Origin: Pseudomonadota bacterium
Lineage (GTDB): Bacteria > Pseudomonadota > Gammaproteobacteria > Burkholderiales > SG8-41
Direction: 5' to 3'
Assembly (NCBI GenBank): GCA_023431245.1
Contig: JAEYXO010000361.1
Location: 1-8,807 of the forward strand
Length of the DNA stretch: 8,807 nucleotides
Shown: positions 1 to 6,639 of the stretch, one piece after another
Numbering within the stretch: the first letter of the stretch is position 1
How the letters are laid out: the number at the start of each line of letters is the position of its first letter
Position numbers and translations under genes: made by a program
The notes under the pieces: generated by a model
The model's input: only the letters and a program-made list of their open reading frames with translations
The model's database searches: none
What the model was told of the DNA's origin: nothing

Positions 1-435
1 CGGCGCAAGCTGGCGATCGAGAAGAAGGGCGTCGAGATCGACGCGCACGAGGATTTCATGCTGGTGATCTCGTACAACCCCGGCTACCAGACGGTGCTGA
101 AGGACCTGAAGCCCTCGACCAAGCAGCGTTTCATCGCGATCAATTTCGATTTTCCGTCGGAAGAGGTCGAGCGCAAGATCCTGGTCAAAGAGGTGCCGGG
201 CACCAAGCCGGAGGTCGCGCAGCAACTGGTGGCGATCGGCCGCAAGGCGCGGCTGCTGAAGGATCACGGACTCGAGGAATCAACCTCGACCCGCGCTCTG
301 GTCTATGCCGCGAGCATGATCGCCGCCGGGCTCGATCCGGTTACCGCCTGCCAGGTGGCGATGGTGAACCCGATTACCGATGACGCCGAACTGGCCGATG
401 CGCTGATGGAGATCGTCAACGCGCACTTCGCCTGA
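1..435 (+). CDS. cbbQ: CbbQ-type MoxR AAA+ ATPase (RuBisCO activase motor), C-terminal part
   Basis: This is the 3' end of an open frame that enters from before the window; 144 residues are visible and the start, Walker A and Walker B lie upstream. CbbQ is a hexameric MoxR-group AAA+ ATPase that works with CbbO to remodel RuBisCO and release tightly bound sugar-phosphate inhibitors in the cytoplasm. The visible part contains the sensor-1 stretch VISYNPGYQ (Asn at visible residue 26), then DLKPSTKQRF with an arginine at visible residue 43 in the position expected for an arginine finger. A helical lid follows, with STSTRALVYAASMI, and the end is PITDDAELADAL, all typical of CbbQ/NorQ proteins. 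The gene continues into cbbO after 82 bases. NorQ of nitric oxide reductase is the main alternative. The long CbbO partner downstream favours CbbQ, but this was judged by eye. Confidence 0.9.
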   Translation, partial: RRKLAIEKKGVEIDAHEDFMLVISYNPGYQTVLKDLKPSTKQRFIAINFDFPSEEVERKILVKEVPGTKPEVAQQLVAIGRKARLLKDHGLEESTSTRALVYAASMIAAGLDPVTACQVAMVNPITDDAELADALMEIVNAHFA

Positions 436-445
436 TCGACTGACG

Positions 446-494
446 CCGGGATCGTCATTCCGCGCCGTGCCCGGCCGGAATGACCCCCGGTTTT
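446..494 (+). repeat. Strong palindromic hairpin between cbbQ and cbbO, followed by TTTT (REP-like element or attenuator)
   Basis: The arms GTCATTCCG (454-462) and CGGAATGAC (476-484) are perfect inverted repeats. An inner GCCG/CGGC pair (464-467 with 472-475) extends the stem, leaving a one-base bulge and a TGCC loop. An outer CCGGG/CCCGG pair (446-450 with 486-490) may extend it further. Four T residues follow at 491-494. The GTCATTCC...GGAATGAC theme resembles short intergenic palindromes scattered through many proteobacterial genomes. The structure could also act as a weak intrinsic terminator or mRNA-stability element setting the CbbQ:CbbO ratio. What is seen is the inverted repeat; the class and role are inferred. 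Confidence 0.6.
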
Positions 495-517
495 AAGTAA
501 CTCCCGATTCCGCATCA

Positions 518-3025
518 ATGAAATACTCCTCCGCCGTTACCCAGGCTTTCGCCAGGATCCAGGACCTCAGTGCCGTCGCGTACCGCGAGGTGGAGCAGGT
601 GCTGCCGGCAATCGCGCGGCACGGCGACGAGGTCGCATTGCAGTGGCTGGCGGCCTGCACCGCACTGTTCAGTTTCGAGCGTGACGCCGGCAAGGCCTTC
701 ATCCGCGGCAGTCTCGAAGCCGAGAAGGTGTCGGAGGAAGTGCTGCCCTGGACCGGACAGGCGATGGCTTTCATGCAGTGGCGCGCTTCATGGCGCGCGC
801 TGGAAGGCTTCATGGCCAACGTCGCGCGGGCCTATGGTTCCCTCGGACATGCCGGAGAGAAACGCTGGGCGGAAATCGGCTTTGGCTGGTGCACGCGGCA
901 GATCGAGAGCGGCGCCGCGTATTTTTCGACGCCGGTGCTGGAGCTGGCCGGCCGCCATGGCGGCATTGCCGCGATAGAGCAGATCGCGGCGCCGGCCGAG
1001 GAACTCTACGAGTCTCGGAAGCTGATGCTGGCGACCTACCTGCCGGGGGCGATCCGCGTGCGCAACCTGCTCGGTGCCCAGGCGATCCTGCCCTGGGCTT
1101 CGCGCGGTGCCGACATCCTGCAGTCGGGGCGCGCCCGCGGCGAGGCCTATTTCCGGCTGGAATCCGAGGAAAGCCTGTCGCTGCTGTTGGAGCATCTGCC
1201 GGGATACCGGCTGACCGACCGCAACCGGCTTCTCGGCATGCTGCTCGATGTCTGGTTCGGCGGCGAGTTTGACCTGAAGGAAAGCACTTGGTCGCCGGAG
1301 AAGGGCAGGCCCTTCATCGAAACCGACGGTCGCAGCATCTATTTCCCGGCGGTGATGGCCGACCGCGAGGAGGCGATACTCGCGCTGCTGCATACGGCGG
1401 GCCATCTGCGCGGGCGCACCTTCGACCGCGGCGCGATGCAGGAGATGTTCGCCGAGGCGAAGATCGATTTTCCGAAGACCGGCGTGGTGTCTTGGGCGCC
1501 GCTGTTCCTGCGTTTCGGCGAGGATGCGCTGCGTTTCCAGCTGATCTTCGATATTTGCGAGGACCTGCGCGTCGATGTCGGTGTGCAGCGCAGCGTGCCG
1601 AACTACCTGAGGCGCCTGCAGCGGGCCGCGCGGGGCATCGGCGTGCGCCATCCGGAAACGGCAGCCTATTATGACCTTGCGCTGGAGAGCATCGAGGCGG
1701 CAATCGCATATCTTGGCGGCGCCGCTGCTGACCCGCGGTTTGCGTCACTGCTGCAACCGGGGGCGACGGTGGCCGATGCCTGGCGCGCGGCGGTGGCCCT
1801 GCATGCGGGATCGGCGCTCCCGCCGGTGACCGAACTGGAAGCCTTTCTCGGCGCCTACCTGCCGGGACGCAGCCCCAATGCCGCGCGGATGGCGCATCCC
1901 CAGGAAAACGACGATCAGTCGCAGCAGACCCAGGCCGGTTCCGATCAGCAGAGCGAACAGCAGGATGAGGGCGGGCAGGAAACCGAGGCGCCGCAGAACG
2001 CGGAGTCCGGCGACCAGCGCGACGACGGCGAGAAAAAGGAAATGCCGAGTTACGGCGATTCCTCGGGCCAGTCGGCGCGTGCCTCGAGCGAGTCCGACAA
2101 GGAGGGGCCCAACCAGGGCAGCAGCGACAAGGGCATTCCCTATCCCGAGTGGGATTACCGGGAGTCGCGCTACAAGCGCAACTGGAGCTGGGTGCAGGAG
2201 AAGCGGCTCGCCGAATCGAACATGGGCGAGACCAACCGCCTGATGAAGCAGTACGAACTTGCGCTGAAGCGGCTGAAGAAGGCGATCCAGTCGCAGAAAC
2301 CGACACGCATGGCGCCGCTGACCCAGCAGCTCGACGGCGACGACATGGATCTCAACGCGGTGGTCGCCTTCGTCGCCGAGAAGCGCGCGGGACAGTCGCC
2401 GCGGCCGGCGATCTACAAGCGCCGCGAGATCCGTCAGCGCGAGGTTGCGGTGACGCTGCTCGCCGACATGTCGACCTCGATCATGCAGCACCTGCCGGAA
2501 GGCGGCGGCCGCCTGGTCGACCGCATCCGTGCCGGCGTGCTGCTGTTCGCCGAGAGCATGGAGGAGGTCGGCGATGCCTACTCGATCGCCGGCTTCTGCT
2601 CCAAATACCGCGACAACGTCAGCTATTACACCCTGAAAGGCTTCGACGACAGCCTGACCGACGAGGTGCGTGCGCAAATCGGCGGCATGTCGGGGCGGTT
2701 GGCGACGCGCATGGGCGCGGCGATCCGCCATGCCACCGCGCGCTTCGACGGCGTCGAAAGCCGGCGGCGCCTGCTGCTGCTGCTGTCCGACGGGCGGCCC
2801 GAGGACTACGATGACGGTGGCGACCGGCGTTACCTGCACGAGGACACGCGGATGGCGGTTAAGGAGGCGGTGGCCAAGGGCGTGCATCCCTTCTGCGTGA
2901 CGGTGGACACCATGGCCAACCAGTACCTGCCGCAGATTTTCGGTCCCGGGCACTACCTCGTGCTCGACCACATCAACAGCCTGCCCAACAAGCTGCCGGA
3001 AATCTACCTGCGGCTGCGGCGCTGA
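518..3025 (+). CDS. cbbO: CbbO, VWA-domain adaptor of the CbbQO RuBisCO activase
   Basis: The protein has 835 residues and starts at the first ATG after cbbQ; no strong Shine-Dalgarno sequence precedes it. CbbO binds RuBisCO through its VWA domain and couples it to the CbbQ hexamer for inhibitor removal. Residues 1-450 are a largely helical N-terminal region. Residues 460-540 are a low-complexity linker rich in Gln, Glu, Asp and Ser. The conserved IPYPEWDYRESRYKRNW (540-556) and GDDMDLNAVVAFVAEKRAG (607-625) segments mark the CbbO/NorD family. The VWA domain (about 640-835) has a complete metal-binding MIDAS: Asp650, Ser652 and Ser654 in DMSTS, Thr730 in LATRMG, and Asp758 in LSDGRP. A HTAGH sequence at 292-296 is HExxH-like but lacks the Glu. 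The length fits CbbO better than the shorter NorD (as I recall about 600-640 residues). The stop lies 6 bases before the next start, suggesting cotranscription. Confidence 0.9.
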   Translation: MKYSSAVTQAFARIQDLSAVAYREVEQVLPAIARHGDEVALQWLAACTALFSFERDAGKAFIRGSLEAEKVSEEVLPWTGQAMAFMQWRASWRALEGFMANVARAYGSLGHAGEKRWAEIGFGWCTRQIESGAAYFSTPVLELAGRHGGIAAIEQIAAPAEELYESRKLMLATYLPGAIRVRNLLGAQAILPWASRGADILQSGRARGEAYFRLESEESLSLLLEHLPGYRLTDRNRLLGMLLDVWFGGEFDLKESTWSPEKGRPFIETDGRSIYFPAVMADREEAILALLHTAGHLRGRTFDRGAMQEMFAEAKIDFPKTGVVSWAPLFLRFGEDALRFQLIFDICEDLRVDVGVQRSVPNYLRRLQRAARGIGVRHPETAAYYDLALESIEAAIAYLGGAAADPRFASLLQPGATVADAWRAAVALHAGSALPPVTELEAFLGAYLPGRSPNAARMAHPQENDDQSQQTQAGSDQQSEQQDEGGQETEAPQNAESGDQRDDGEKKEMPSYGDSSGQSARASSESDKEGPNQGSSDKGIPYPEWDYRESRYKRNWSWVQEKRLAESNMGETNRLMKQYELALKRLKKAIQSQKPTRMAPLTQQLDGDDMDLNAVVAFVAEKRAGQSPRPAIYKRREIRQREVAVTLLADMSTSIMQHLPEGGGRLVDRIRAGVLLFAESMEEVGDAYSIAGFCSKYRDNVSYYTLKGFDDSLTDEVRAQIGGMSGRLATRMGAAIRHATARFDGVESRRRLLLLLSDGRPEDYDDGGDRRYLHEDTRMAVKEAVAKGVHPFCVTVDTMANQYLPQIFGPGHYLVLDHINSLPNKLPEIYLRLRR

Positions 3026-3031
3026 CCGGTG

Positions 3032-4177
3032 ATGGTCGCCGGCAGCGCGACGCGGGCAGGTACGGAGGTCTATGCGCGCAGTTTCGGCGCTGCGTGCGCG
3101 CCGGGACACTACAGCGATTTCCTGAACCAGCACCTGAAGCTGTCCTCGCTGGGACTCGGTACATTCCCGGGTGCGGCGACGGATGCGGTTGATGTTGCTT
3201 ACGCGGACATCATCGCCCGCAGCCTGCAAGCGGGCATCAACGTCATCGACACCGCGGCGCATTACCGCTACGGGCGCTCGATGCGCGCGGTCGGGGAGGG
3301 CCTGCGCCGCGCTTTTTCCGCAGGTGTCGGCCGCGAGCAGGTGTACGTGGTGGGCAAGGGCGGTTTCCTGCGTTTCGACGACGGTCCACCTGACGATCTT
3401 GATGCCTGGTTCGAGGCGCGCATCGCACGCAAGGGGCTCGGCACCCGCGACGATCTGAGCGGCATGCACTGCCTCGCGCCCGGCTACATCGCGGCGCAGA
3501 TCGACGAACTGCGCGAGGCGACGGAACTCGAAACACTGGATGCCTTCCTGATCGACCAGCCCGAGGTGCATGTTCCGCGGCTGGGCAAGGAGGAGATGAA
3601 CCGCCGGCTGCAGACCGCTTTTGCCGTCTGCGAACAGGCGGTGCGCCAGCAGAAAATCCGCAGCTACGGCATCGCCACCTTCGATGCCTTCCGGGTCGAA
3701 ACCGACCATCCGCTGTTCCAGTCGCTGGCCTCGTTGCTGGGGCTTGCCGAACGCGCGGCGCAATTGGTGCAGCGCGACGGGCAGGCGCGCCACCATTTCC
3801 GTATCGTCCAGCTGCCCTTCAACCAGGCGATGAACGAGGGTTTCACGCGTTTCAGCCAGGCCACCGGGCAGGGCAACGTGGCCTCGACCCTGCAGGCGGC
3901 GCATCAGCTGAACATTTTTATCATGGGCAGCCATGCGCTCGCCAAGGGGGCGCTGGCCGCGCAGTGTGCCGATGGGCTGCGCGGGGCGATGCCGGATGCG
4001 CCCAATGACGCCCAGCGTGCGTTGCAGTTCAACCGGTCGACGCCCGGTATCGGCGTGAGCCTGGCCGGAATCAGTGCGCCGGACCACCTTGAGGACTTAC
4101 TGGCTGTTGCGGCCCGGCCCCCGCTGGCGCGGGAGACCTATCTTGCGCTTTACCGCCGCGCCAGCGATGCGGATTGA
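3032..4177 (+). CDS. Aldo/keto reductase family protein with atypical active site
   Basis: The protein is 381 residues from the ATG at 3032; an in-frame GTG at 3029 immediately precedes it and could add one residue. It is recognised as an NADPH-dependent aldo/keto reductase (TIM-barrel) by LGLGTFPG (residues 40-47), NVIDTAAHYRYGRS with catalytic Asp73 and Tyr78, VVGKGG with catalytic Lys109, a central SYGIATFDAF strand, and a C-terminal STPGIGVSLAGISAPDHLEDLL. The usual catalytic His, found in LIH.P or LHNPE contexts, is replaced by Asp175 in FLIDQPEVH. A His five residues later might substitute, but that is a guess. The chain is longer than typical members (about 280-330 residues), with an N-terminal extension of about 35 residues and an insert after Lys109. 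It follows cbbO by 6 bases, so it is probably in the cbb transcript. Substrate unknown; a sugar-phosphate or related carbonyl is only a guess from context. Confidence 0.85.
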   Translation: MVAGSATRAGTEVYARSFGAACAPGHYSDFLNQHLKLSSLGLGTFPGAATDAVDVAYADIIARSLQAGINVIDTAAHYRYGRSMRAVGEGLRRAFSAGVGREQVYVVGKGGFLRFDDGPPDDLDAWFEARIARKGLGTRDDLSGMHCLAPGYIAAQIDELREATELETLDAFLIDQPEVHVPRLGKEEMNRRLQTAFAVCEQAVRQQKIRSYGIATFDAFRVETDHPLFQSLASLLGLAERAAQLVQRDGQARHHFRIVQLPFNQAMNEGFTRFSQATGQGNVASTLQAAHQLNIFIMGSHALAKGALAAQCADGLRGAMPDAPNDAQRALQFNRSTPGIGVSLAGISAPDHLEDLLAVAARPPLARETYLALYRRASDAD

Positions 4178-4201
4178 AGCGGAGTCCGCGATGCGAAACG
4201 A

Positions 4202-4219
4202 CAACCCGGTGCCGGGTTG
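4202..4219. repeat. 18-bp inverted repeat upstream of the cupin gene
   Basis: CAACCCGG and CCGGGTTG are 8-base arms separated by TG, lying 25 bases after the reductase stop and about 85 bases before the cupin start. As RNA it could end or stabilise the upstream transcript, although no T-run follows. As DNA it could be a regulator-binding palindrome, since its right end overlaps a TTGACG sequence (4217-4222) resembling a -35 box. I see no convincing -10 at the right spacing, so no promoter is called. Confidence 0.4.
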
Positions 4220-4293
4220 ACGAAGATCAAGTGCGGCGCTTTCCATGCCGCCGCTGCTTGCGGCAGAATGAAGCCGTTGCCTGATCATTTGAG

Positions 4294-4298
4294 AGGAG
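4294..4298 (+). promoter_or_regulatory. Ribosome binding site of the cupin gene
   Basis: AGGAG, six bases before the ATG at 4305, is the strongest Shine-Dalgarno sequence on the + strand of this window. It fixes the start of the downstream gene and suggests independent, efficient translation. Confidence 0.75.
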
Positions 4299-4304
4299 AA
4301 TCCG

Positions 4305-4805
4305 ATGGGACACACGCTGGAACAGTTTGCCGCGCAGTGCCATGACTACATCAAGGCCGAGCCCGGTCCGGCCGGCCGCAAGAAAATCGCCGCGCTGCTG
4401 CAGGAAGTGTTGAAGGACAAGGCCTTCATCGACAAGCACGTCGATGCCAATGTCGGTGAACGCAAGATCCTGTACGAGGATCCCGAATTCGGCTTCTGCA
4501 TCCTTGCCCACGATTACAAGGATGCCAAGACCAGCCCGCCGCATGACCACGCCCATTCCTGGGCGATTTACGGCCAGGCACGCGGTGAAACACACATGCG
4601 CGACTACCAGTTACTGGAGCCGGCGAGCGCCGACAAACCGGGCAAGGTGAAGGAGACCCGCTCCTACAAGCTGACGCCGGGCGTCGCCCATGTCTACAAC
4701 GAAGGGGACCTGCACTCCCCGAAGCGCGAGGGCCCGACCAGCCTGATCCGCATCGAGGGCACCAACATGGCCAAGGTCAAGCGCTTCAAGTACGAGCCGG
4801 TCTGA
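4305..4805 (+). CDS. Small cupin protein, cysteine-dioxygenase-like metalloenzyme
   Basis: The protein has 166 residues, is soluble, has no signal peptide, and its start is fixed by AGGAG at 4294. A helical N-terminus (1-50) precedes a beta-barrel core. Cupin motif 1 is SPPHDHAHSWAIYGQARGET, giving metal-ligand candidates His80 and His82. Motif 2 is LTPGVAHVYNEGDLHSP, giving His137 as third ligand. The Glu normally found a few residues after the HxH of motif 1 is absent (Ala87 lies near that place), which matches the three-His iron centre of thiol dioxygenases rather than the 3-His/1-Glu cupins. The family is therefore probably a non-heme iron dioxygenase related to cysteine dioxygenase. The substrate cannot be told from sequence. 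It has its own ribosome binding site and its own terminator, so it is likely a separate unit from the cbb genes. Confidence 0.75.
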   Translation: MGHTLEQFAAQCHDYIKAEPGPAGRKKIAALLQEVLKDKAFIDKHVDANVGERKILYEDPEFGFCILAHDYKDAKTSPPHDHAHSWAIYGQARGETHMRDYQLLEPASADKPGKVKETRSYKLTPGVAHVYNEGDLHSPKREGPTSLIRIEGTNMAKVKRFKYEPV

Positions 4806-4818
4806 GCGGTTTGCCCCG

Positions 4819-4849
4819 AAAAAAAGCAGCCTGCGGGCCGCTTTTTTTT
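4819..4849. terminator. Bidirectional intrinsic terminator
   Basis: Seven A residues (4819-4825) precede a stem GC-A-GCC (4826-4831), loop TGCG (4832-4835), matching arm GGC-C-GC (4836-4841) with one A-C mismatch, then eight T residues (4842-4849). The A and T runs give a U-tract on either strand. It lies 14 bases after the cupin stop and 20 bases beyond the end of the convergent membrane-protein gene, so it can end both transcripts. Confidence 0.9.
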
Positions 4850-4868
4850 GATCTGCCGGGGCGGTCGC

Positions 4869-5921
4869 TCAGGAGGAGCCCCCGCGCAGTTGCGCGCGTT
4901 CGAAGGCCACGACGATGGGCAGGGAGATCGCAAGCGGGATCAGCAGGTACATCAGGCGCCACACCAGCAGCGCGGCGATGACATCCGAGGGGGGCATGGT
5001 GTGGACGATCGCGAGGAAGACCGCTTCCAAGACGCCGATGCCGCCGGGGGTCTGCGACAGCAGGCCGGCCGAGAAGGACAGCAGGAAGGCTCCGAGAATG
5101 ATCATGAAGCCCGGATTGCCGGCTTCGGGCAGCGCGAAATAGATGATGCCCGCCGCGGCGATTATTTCGAGCGGCGCGGCGATCAGCTGGCGCGCGACGA
5201 TCGGCAGCTTCGGATAAAAAACGTACAGCGAACGGATGCGCAGCGGCTTGAAGCCGAGCCAGGATCCGGCGACATAGAGCGCGCACAGAACCAGCATGCC
5301 GGCGCCGATCAGTTGCACCAGCGGTGCAGGCAGGTTCAGGCGCGGAATGATGTCGACCAGCGATTGCACGATCTGCGGTTCGGCCACGAAGACGATGCCC
5401 ATCAGGATGACCGTGCCGTAACCGAAGGTGAATGAACACAGGGCCACCAGGACCGCCACTTCACCCGGGCTGAGCCCCTTCGCACAGTAGGCGCGCAGCC
5501 GGACCAGCCCGCCCGAGAGCACCGAGGCGCCGAGGTTGTGGCCCAGCGCGTAGGTGACGAAGGAGCAGGTGGCGATGTAGGGCCAGGAGATGCCGCTCTG
5601 GCGGTTCAGGTGGATCAGCGCAATGCGGTCGTACCAGGCCAGCGCGGCATAGGCGGCGAGGGCGGACAGGGCGGCGAGGAGGTAGGCGCGGGCCGAAACT
5701 TCGGCGACGCTGTTCGCGATCATGTCGACGATGACGGCGAGGTTGGTCCACAGGCTGCCGGCGTCGATGACGGCTTTCGCCGCGGGATCGGTGGATACTT
5801 CGGCGAGCAGTTTCGAATAGAGCAGCCACAGCGACCAGAGCACGACTGCACCGACGCACAGCAGCCAGAGCATCCTCTTGGCATGCTGCATCCAGGGCGG
5901 GCGGGGTGTTGCGGCTGTCAT
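4869..5921 (-). CDS. UPF0104 / lysylphosphatidylglycerol-synthase transmembrane-region family protein
   Basis: The protein has 350 residues and is an integral inner-membrane protein with roughly eight hydrophobic segments, including about 17-37, 79-97, 112-134, 154-180, 203-220, 247-265, 270-290 and 315-338. Family marks are YALGHNLGASVLSGGLVRLR (124-143), GLSPGEVAVLVALCSFTFGYG (149-169) and QTPGGIGVLEAVFL (290-303), the last being the typical PGG-G-E motif of the flippase-like region of MprF. No soluble aminoacyl-transferase domain is present, so it resembles stand-alone YbhN-like proteins; lipid translocation is plausible but not shown. The start is the ATG at 5921; no good Shine-Dalgarno is seen, and Met11 or Met17 are possible alternatives. 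It lies downstream of and in the same direction as the TM2-like gene, with a 109-base gap, and ends at the bidirectional terminator. Confidence 0.85.
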   Translation of the reverse strand: MTAATPRPPWMQHAKRMLWLLCVGAVVLWSLWLLYSKLLAEVSTDPAAKAVIDAGSLWTNLAVIVDMIANSVAEVSARAYLLAALSALAAYAALAWYDRIALIHLNRQSGISWPYIATCSFVTYALGHNLGASVLSGGLVRLRAYCAKGLSPGEVAVLVALCSFTFGYGTVILMGIVFVAEPQIVQSLVDIIPRLNLPAPLVQLIGAGMLVLCALYVAGSWLGFKPLRIRSLYVFYPKLPIVARQLIAAPLEIIAAAGIIYFALPEAGNPGFMIILGAFLLSFSAGLLSQTPGGIGVLEAVFLAIVHTMPPSDVIAALLVWRLMYLLIPLAISLPIVVAFERAQLRGGSS

Positions 5922-6030
5922 TCGGTGAAGGCGTCGCGTTGCGGGCGCGGTGAAACGGAGCGGGGGATTATGGCCGCAGGCAGGGCGGCCGCAGTTGGAA
6001 CCGCGGTTTTATACCATAGTTCGTCAGGGG
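5922..6030. other. 109-base spacer with a hairpin, a palindrome and a possible - strand -10 box
   Basis: The spacer separates two leftward genes. It holds a 6-bp stem, GGCCGC (5972-5977) with GCGGCC (5985-5990), and a perfect 10-base palindrome AACCGCGGTT (5999-6008). Read on the - strand, TATAAA (plus 6008-6013) resembles a sigma-70 -10 box about 87 bases before the membrane-protein start, but I see no matching -35. The membrane-protein gene may therefore have its own promoter or be read through from upstream; the sequence does not decide. Confidence 0.35.
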
Positions 6031-6519
6031 TTATTGCGGTTTCCGCCGGCCGGCCCCCGGGGTGTTTTCCGCCAGTGCGCGCAGCAGTTTTTCCTGCTCG
6101 GCGAAGCCCGGCACCCGGGCCGGTGTCTGCCGTCCGGCGTCCTCGGGAATCCTGCCGCGGAAATCCGCGGGTGCACCGGAGCCGGGCGACAGATAGGCCG
6201 CCATCCTCAGGCGCTTGTTGAATGCTGCAATGCGGTCGTCGAGGCCGGCAATGTCGATCACCAGCAGCAGGAGCAGCAGCGGCAGGGACAGCAGCAGCCA
6301 GGGCCATCCGGCCCACCAGCCGGCGGCTGCAGCCAGTGCCAGCAGCAGGTAGGTCACGGCCCAGCCGGTTTCATGCAGATACCAGCGGTGGGCGCCGAGG
6401 GGAAACAGCGCCAGCAGCGCCCAGGCGGTGCCGCGGCGGCGCAGCCGGCGCGCGAGGCGCAGGTTCATCGCCTGCAGTCCGCCGCCTTCCAGATCGAGTT
6501 TCCGCCATTTCGGGTTCAT
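6031..6519 (-). CDS. Small membrane protein with TM2-like domain, unknown function
   Basis: The protein has 162 residues. The frame is open further upstream to 7056, but that part overlaps the LysR gene antisense. The ATG at 6519 is chosen because AAGGA (plus 6526-6530) lies six bases before it. A charged, Arg-rich N-terminus (1-30) leads into ALLALFPLGAHRWYLHETG (34-52), which matches the G.HR.YL pattern of TM2 domains. Two or three hydrophobic helices follow (about 33-48, 54-73 and 74-91, the last with a long Leu run), then a soluble Pro/Gly/Arg-rich tail. Multi-helix membrane placement is clear; the role is not known. It is transcribed divergently from lysR across 120 bases. Confidence 0.7.
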   Translation of the reverse strand: MNPKWRKLDLEGGGLQAMNLRLARRLRRRGTAWALLALFPLGAHRWYLHETGWAVTYLLLALAAAAGWWAGWPWLLLSLPLLLLLLVIDIAGLDDRIAAFNKRLRMAAYLSPGSGAPADFRGRIPEDAGRQTPARVPGFAEQEKLLRALAENTPGAGRRKPQ

Positions 6520-6525
6520 GCTGCA

Positions 6526-6530
6526 TCCTT
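6526..6530 (-). promoter_or_regulatory. Ribosome binding site of the TM2-like gene
   Basis: TCCTT on the + strand reads AAGGA on the - strand, six bases from the ATG at 6519. It decides that start over the more upstream in-frame starts. Confidence 0.65.
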
Positions 6531-6579
6531 GCCGGTGCCGGCAACGATACCATGTGGCGGAGCGCTGCCCGCCGCCGCT

Positions 6580-6607
6580 TTGTCGCATTGGCCTGAACGG
6601 GTAGTAT
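6580..6607 (+). promoter_or_regulatory. Candidate sigma-70 promoter for the lysR cluster
   Basis: TTGTCG (6580-6585) and TAGTAT (6602-6607), 16 bases apart, each match four of six consensus bases and lie 32 bases before the lysR ATG. The -10 overlaps GTATCG (6604-6609), which mirrors CGATAC (6545-6550) on the other side of the divergent region. LysR proteins often control their own divergent region, so this could be an autoregulated promoter. Called by eye. Confidence 0.3.
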
Positions 6608-6639
6608 CGCCTTTTCCGACCGCCGGACACGTTGACGCA

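Noticed and set aside
1..435. NorQ (nitric oxide reductase activation) as the identity of the first gene.
   Set aside because: NorQ and CbbQ are close, but the partner is 835 residues with the CbbO-type layout, longer than NorD. It cannot be fully excluded without the upstream genes.
788..1651. A 287-codon - strand frame opposite cbbO.
   Set aside because: No family motif and GC-driven composition; cbbO is continuous on the other strand.
1745..4087. A 780-codon open frame on the - strand, opposite cbbO and the reductase.
   Set aside because: It is antisense to two genes with clear family motifs. Its composition (many Arg, His, Gln, Ala, Val) is that of a GC-rich shadow frame, and no recognisable domain appears.
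4848..5435. A 195-codon + strand frame within the membrane-protein region.
   Set aside because: It has a shadow composition rich in Asp, Arg, Gln and Gly, opposite a - strand gene with clear membrane-family motifs.
5950..6639. Upstream in-frame extension of the LysR gene by 230 codons.
   Set aside because: It is antisense to the TM2-like gene, is rich in Gln, Gly and Arg with no domain, and LysR proteins begin at the ATG chosen (6640).
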